Part shown: in pieces, positions 34,563-36,239 of the stretch | How the letters are laid out: every line of letters begins with the position of its first letter | How positions within the stretch are numbered: position 1 is the first letter of the stretch | DNA from: Candidatus Poribacteria bacterium | GTDB lineage: Bacteria; Poribacteria; WGA-4E; WGA-3G | Assembly: GCA_021295715.1 (NCBI GenBank) | Contig: JAGWBV010000018.1 | Location: 1 to 36,239, forward strand | Reading direction: 5' to 3' | Length of the DNA: 36,239 nt | Position numbers and translations under genes: made by a program | The notes under the pieces: model-generated | Told to the model about the DNA's origin: nothing | Database searches by the model: none | Seen by the model: the letters and a program-made list of their open reading frames with translations, nothing else

Positions 34563-35142
34563 GCAACATCGGCAGTTCGCAGCCGCAGCAGTCTTTGTAT
34601 TAGCGACATTCTTCGCTACTTTTGTGCTGAGTTGCGCACAAGAAGATAAGCCAGCCCCCGTCCCACGTGCCCGCCGCGCTGGCACAGGCACTGCAACAAC
34701 CACGGCAAAACCACAGATTGATCCCGCAACGGTCGTCGCAGTTGTTGAAACGGCAAAGGGGACTATTGAATTTGAATTCCTTGCAGCCGAAGCACCGGAA
34801 ACTTCCAAGAACTTCATCAAAAACGCGCAGGTGATGTATTACAAGGGTGAGAAGTTCAATCGCGCTGAAGAACTCCTGATTCAAGCAGGTTCAAAACTTG
34901 CCGCTGGAGATACACTCCCCATTGAGAATGGTTCGCAAGAGATGTCGCGAGGCGTTGTCGCGATGGCAAAAGAGGAGGGCGCAAGCGTCTCCTACGCATC
35001 CGAATTCTTTATTTGCCGAGGAGACGCGATCCTCGACAGTGATTACACCATTTTCGGAAAAGTCATTAGTGGGATGGACGTGGTTGACAGCATCGCAGTC
35101 GATGACGTAATTACGAACATCACCATCCGAGACAAAGAATAG
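34540..35142 (+). CDS. Degenerate cyclophilin-like lipoprotein
   Basis: A 200-residue tandem paralogue of the gene before it. A hydrophobic signal ends in lipobox VLSC (Cys32), followed by a proline/threonine-rich linker. The cyclophilin core is recognisable: VVAVVETAKGTIEFEF, MYYKGEKFNRAEELLIQAG, RGVVAMAKEE, SEFFICRGD and LDSDYTIFGKVISGMDVVD. The catalytic FHR is replaced by FNR, and the GSQF block by ASEF; the intervening active-site loops are shortened. Isomerase activity is therefore doubtful; a binding or scaffold role is possible. The start is inside the upstream gene, without a clear Shine-Dalgarno. Confidence 0.8.
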   Translation: MFRQQQNKQHRQFAAAAVFVLATFFATFVLSCAQEDKPAPVPRARRAGTGTATTTAKPQIDPATVVAVVETAKGTIEFEFLAAEAPETSKNFIKNAQVMYYKGEKFNRAEELLIQAGSKLAAGDTLPIENGSQEMSRGVVAMAKEEGASVSYASEFFICRGDAILDSDYTIFGKVISGMDVVDSIAVDDVITNITIRDKE

Positions 35143-35143
35143 T

Positions 35144-35302
35144 AATCAGCGGTCAGCAGAGTAGCAATCAGCAGTCAGGTCGGTTTTTCTGCGAAAAACC
35201 TTTCAGCATGCTTCGCAGTGAGAATAAAGAGGTTTTCGTTTAACGATACTCTCTTACCGACTGCCGACTGCCGTTTTGCTGACAGCCGACTGCCGACACC
35301 CA
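35144..35302 (+). repeat. Composite family A repeat
   Basis: It contains AGCAATCAGCAGTCAG at the 5' end, a perfect hairpin GGTTTTTC-TGC-GAAAAACC (35182-35200), the core AAAGAGG and GTTTAACG and CTCTCTTA, and GCCGACT heptads at the 3' end. It fills the gap between the cyclophilin pair and the lectin gene. Confidence 0.75.
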
Positions 35303-35316
35303 ATCTGGAGGTATGC

Positions 35317-35688
35317 ATGGCATTAACAGTTATCCGCACGGCTCGTCCAAGTCCCGTTTGGCAGGAAAGTTACGTGCGCGTGAAGAAAGGACAACGACTG
35401 ATTATCGATGCGGAAGGCGCATGGTCACCGGATTTGCAAAACCGGACCGGATGGTGCGGCGCGGACGGTGTTCCGAAAACTCCGGGTTCCAGCGATTACC
35501 TGCTTCCGGGTACGAATATCGGTGCCCTCATCGCTAAGATCGGAGATGTTGCCTTCGCTGTTGGTTCACGCTACGACAATCCCGCCCCCGCTGACGGTGT
35601 TATTTTCCTGGCAATGAACGAAAGCACAAGCAACAATAACCAAGCAGGAAGTTTACTGGCACAAATCATCATCTTCGATGACGAATAG
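35317..35688 (+). CDS. LecA (PA-IL)-like lectin domain protein
   Basis: From ATG 35317, preceded by TGGAGG, this is a 123-residue single-domain protein with no signal peptide, as in Pseudomonas LecA. The fold signatures align with LecA: VRVKKGQRLIIDAEGAWSP early, then NIGALIAKIGDVAFAVGSR and GVIFLAMNESTSNNNQAGS. The last matches the LecA calcium and galactose loop, with Glu in place of the usual Asp and an Asn cluster kept. It probably binds a carbohydrate with calcium. The frame is open further upstream, but only into repeat sequence. Confidence 0.72.
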   Translation: MALTVIRTARPSPVWQESYVRVKKGQRLIIDAEGAWSPDLQNRTGWCGADGVPKTPGSSDYLLPGTNIGALIAKIGDVAFAVGSRYDNPAPADGVIFLAMNESTSNNNQAGSLLAQIIIFDDE

Positions 35689-35765
35689 GACATTCGTATA
35701 AATACCACTGCCTATATCGAGCGAATCAGGAGGTGTTCCTAAATAGTTATTTTCCTATGTTTTTC

Positions 35766-35794
35766 TTGGCAAATCTATGTTTCTGTGGTATAAT
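35766..35794 (+). promoter_or_regulatory. Promoter of the IS607-type recombinase
   Basis: TTGGCA (35766-35771) and TATAAT (35789-35794) are separated by exactly 17 bases. The ATG at 35801 falls where transcription would begin, so the message would be leaderless. The 112 bases from the lectin stop to the ATG hold no gene; the left end of the element probably lies here. Confidence 0.6.
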
Positions 35795-35800
35795 TATAGC

Positions 35801-36239
35801 ATGAAACACTATAAGACACCACGAGAAACGTCGGAGATTCTCGGCATTTCTATAGACAGACTCCGACGCTTAGCAGAGAACGGCACCCTCTCTACTATTA
35901 GAACGCCAGGGGGACAAAGGCGTTAAACCGAAACAGATATTACGACCCTTGGATATTGCAGAGTCAGCGGAAAAGGACAAGCAGAAGCTCTCGCGTCCCA
36001 GGTCGCCTGTGTGCAAAAGCAGTACCCCGAAGCAGAGATTATCAGAGACTTTGGGAGCGGTATCAACTTCAAACGCAAAGGGCTTATCTCCTTATTGGAA
36101 CGCGTCTTGCGAGGCGATAAACTCAGAGTTGTTGTTGCCCATCGGGATCGACTCGCCCGCTTCGGCAGCGAAGTCATACAGTTCTTGGTCGAGCAAAACG
36201 GTGGAGAAGTCGTGGTTCTCGACCAAAATATTTGTAGTC
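35801..36239 (+). pseudogene. tnpA: IS607-family serine recombinase with in-frame stop, cut by window edge
   Basis: The frame encodes a MerR-like helix-turn-helix (HYKTPRETSEILGISIDRLR, then TIRTPGGQRR). It then meets TAA at 35924-35926, and continues without a frame change into a resolvase domain. That domain shows LGYCRVSGKGQ (catalytic Ser at codon 56), FGSGINFKRKGL and AHRDRLARFG, all typical of IS607 transposases. Family members have Tyr after GGxRR, so TAT to TAA is a single base change. The gene continues past the end of the window; a TnpB gene would be expected next. It is probably inactive. Confidence 0.82.

Noticed and set aside
35924-35926. The TAA in the IS607 gene as recoding like the UGA at 30270
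   Set aside because: UAA has no known recoding to an amino acid in this context and homologues have Tyr, one base away; a nonsense mutation is simpler.

Overview
The window is a bacterial chromosome segment. Its 5' two thirds hold an almost complete division and cell wall (dcw) cluster. The rest is an accessory region of secreted, lectin-like and oxidoreductase genes. Two Gfo/Idh-type dehydrogenases, several LamG/discoidin-type secreted proteins, a CRTAC/VCBS protein, an orphan HyuB subunit, moderate GC and very many short dispersed repeats suggest Candidatus Poribacteria or a related marine or sponge-associated lineage. That placement is inference. MurE carries the DNPR motif, so the peptidoglycan is probably of the meso-diaminopimelate type.

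Layout. 1-2.9 kb: hyuB on the minus strand, divergent from a Gfo/Idh dehydrogenase. 2.9-22.6 kb (+): rsmH, ftsL, ftsI, murE, an alpha/beta hydrolase, a membrane-anchored MurF, ddl, mraY, murD, ftsW, murG, murC, ftsQ, ftsA and ftsZ. mraZ and murB are absent. 22.6-28.2 kb (+): a radical SAM protein, a secreted LamG protein, a secreted nine-TPR protein, and a CRTAC/ASPIC protein coupled to it. 28.2-33.0 kb (-): a discoidin-domain protein, a concanavalin-like protein, a Gfo/Idh dehydrogenase, an ArsC-family gene with an in-frame UGA (probable selenoprotein), an NAD-dependent epimerase and a broken DNA methyltransferase. 33.1-35.7 kb (+): a LamG protein, two tandem cyclophilin-type lipoproteins (the second catalytically degenerate) and a LecA-like lectin. 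35.8 kb to the end: an IS607-type serine recombinase with a premature stop, cut off by the window edge.

The most interesting signals are these. (1) The probable selenocysteine ArsC-like protein has a SECIS-like hairpin and would be split or missed by standard gene calling. (2) Palindromic or heptad repeats lie in frame inside essential genes (rsmH, murD, the murE 3' end, murG, murF) and in hyuB. In RsmH and MurD the same element is translated in the same frame. (3) A second repeat ends in a ready-made Shine-Dalgarno and sits directly before at least five genes. (4) Four unrelated secreted proteins share a C-terminal tail of the form KL-T-TWG-x-[IL]-K. (5) MurF has a multi-helix membrane domain where its substrate-binding domain should be.
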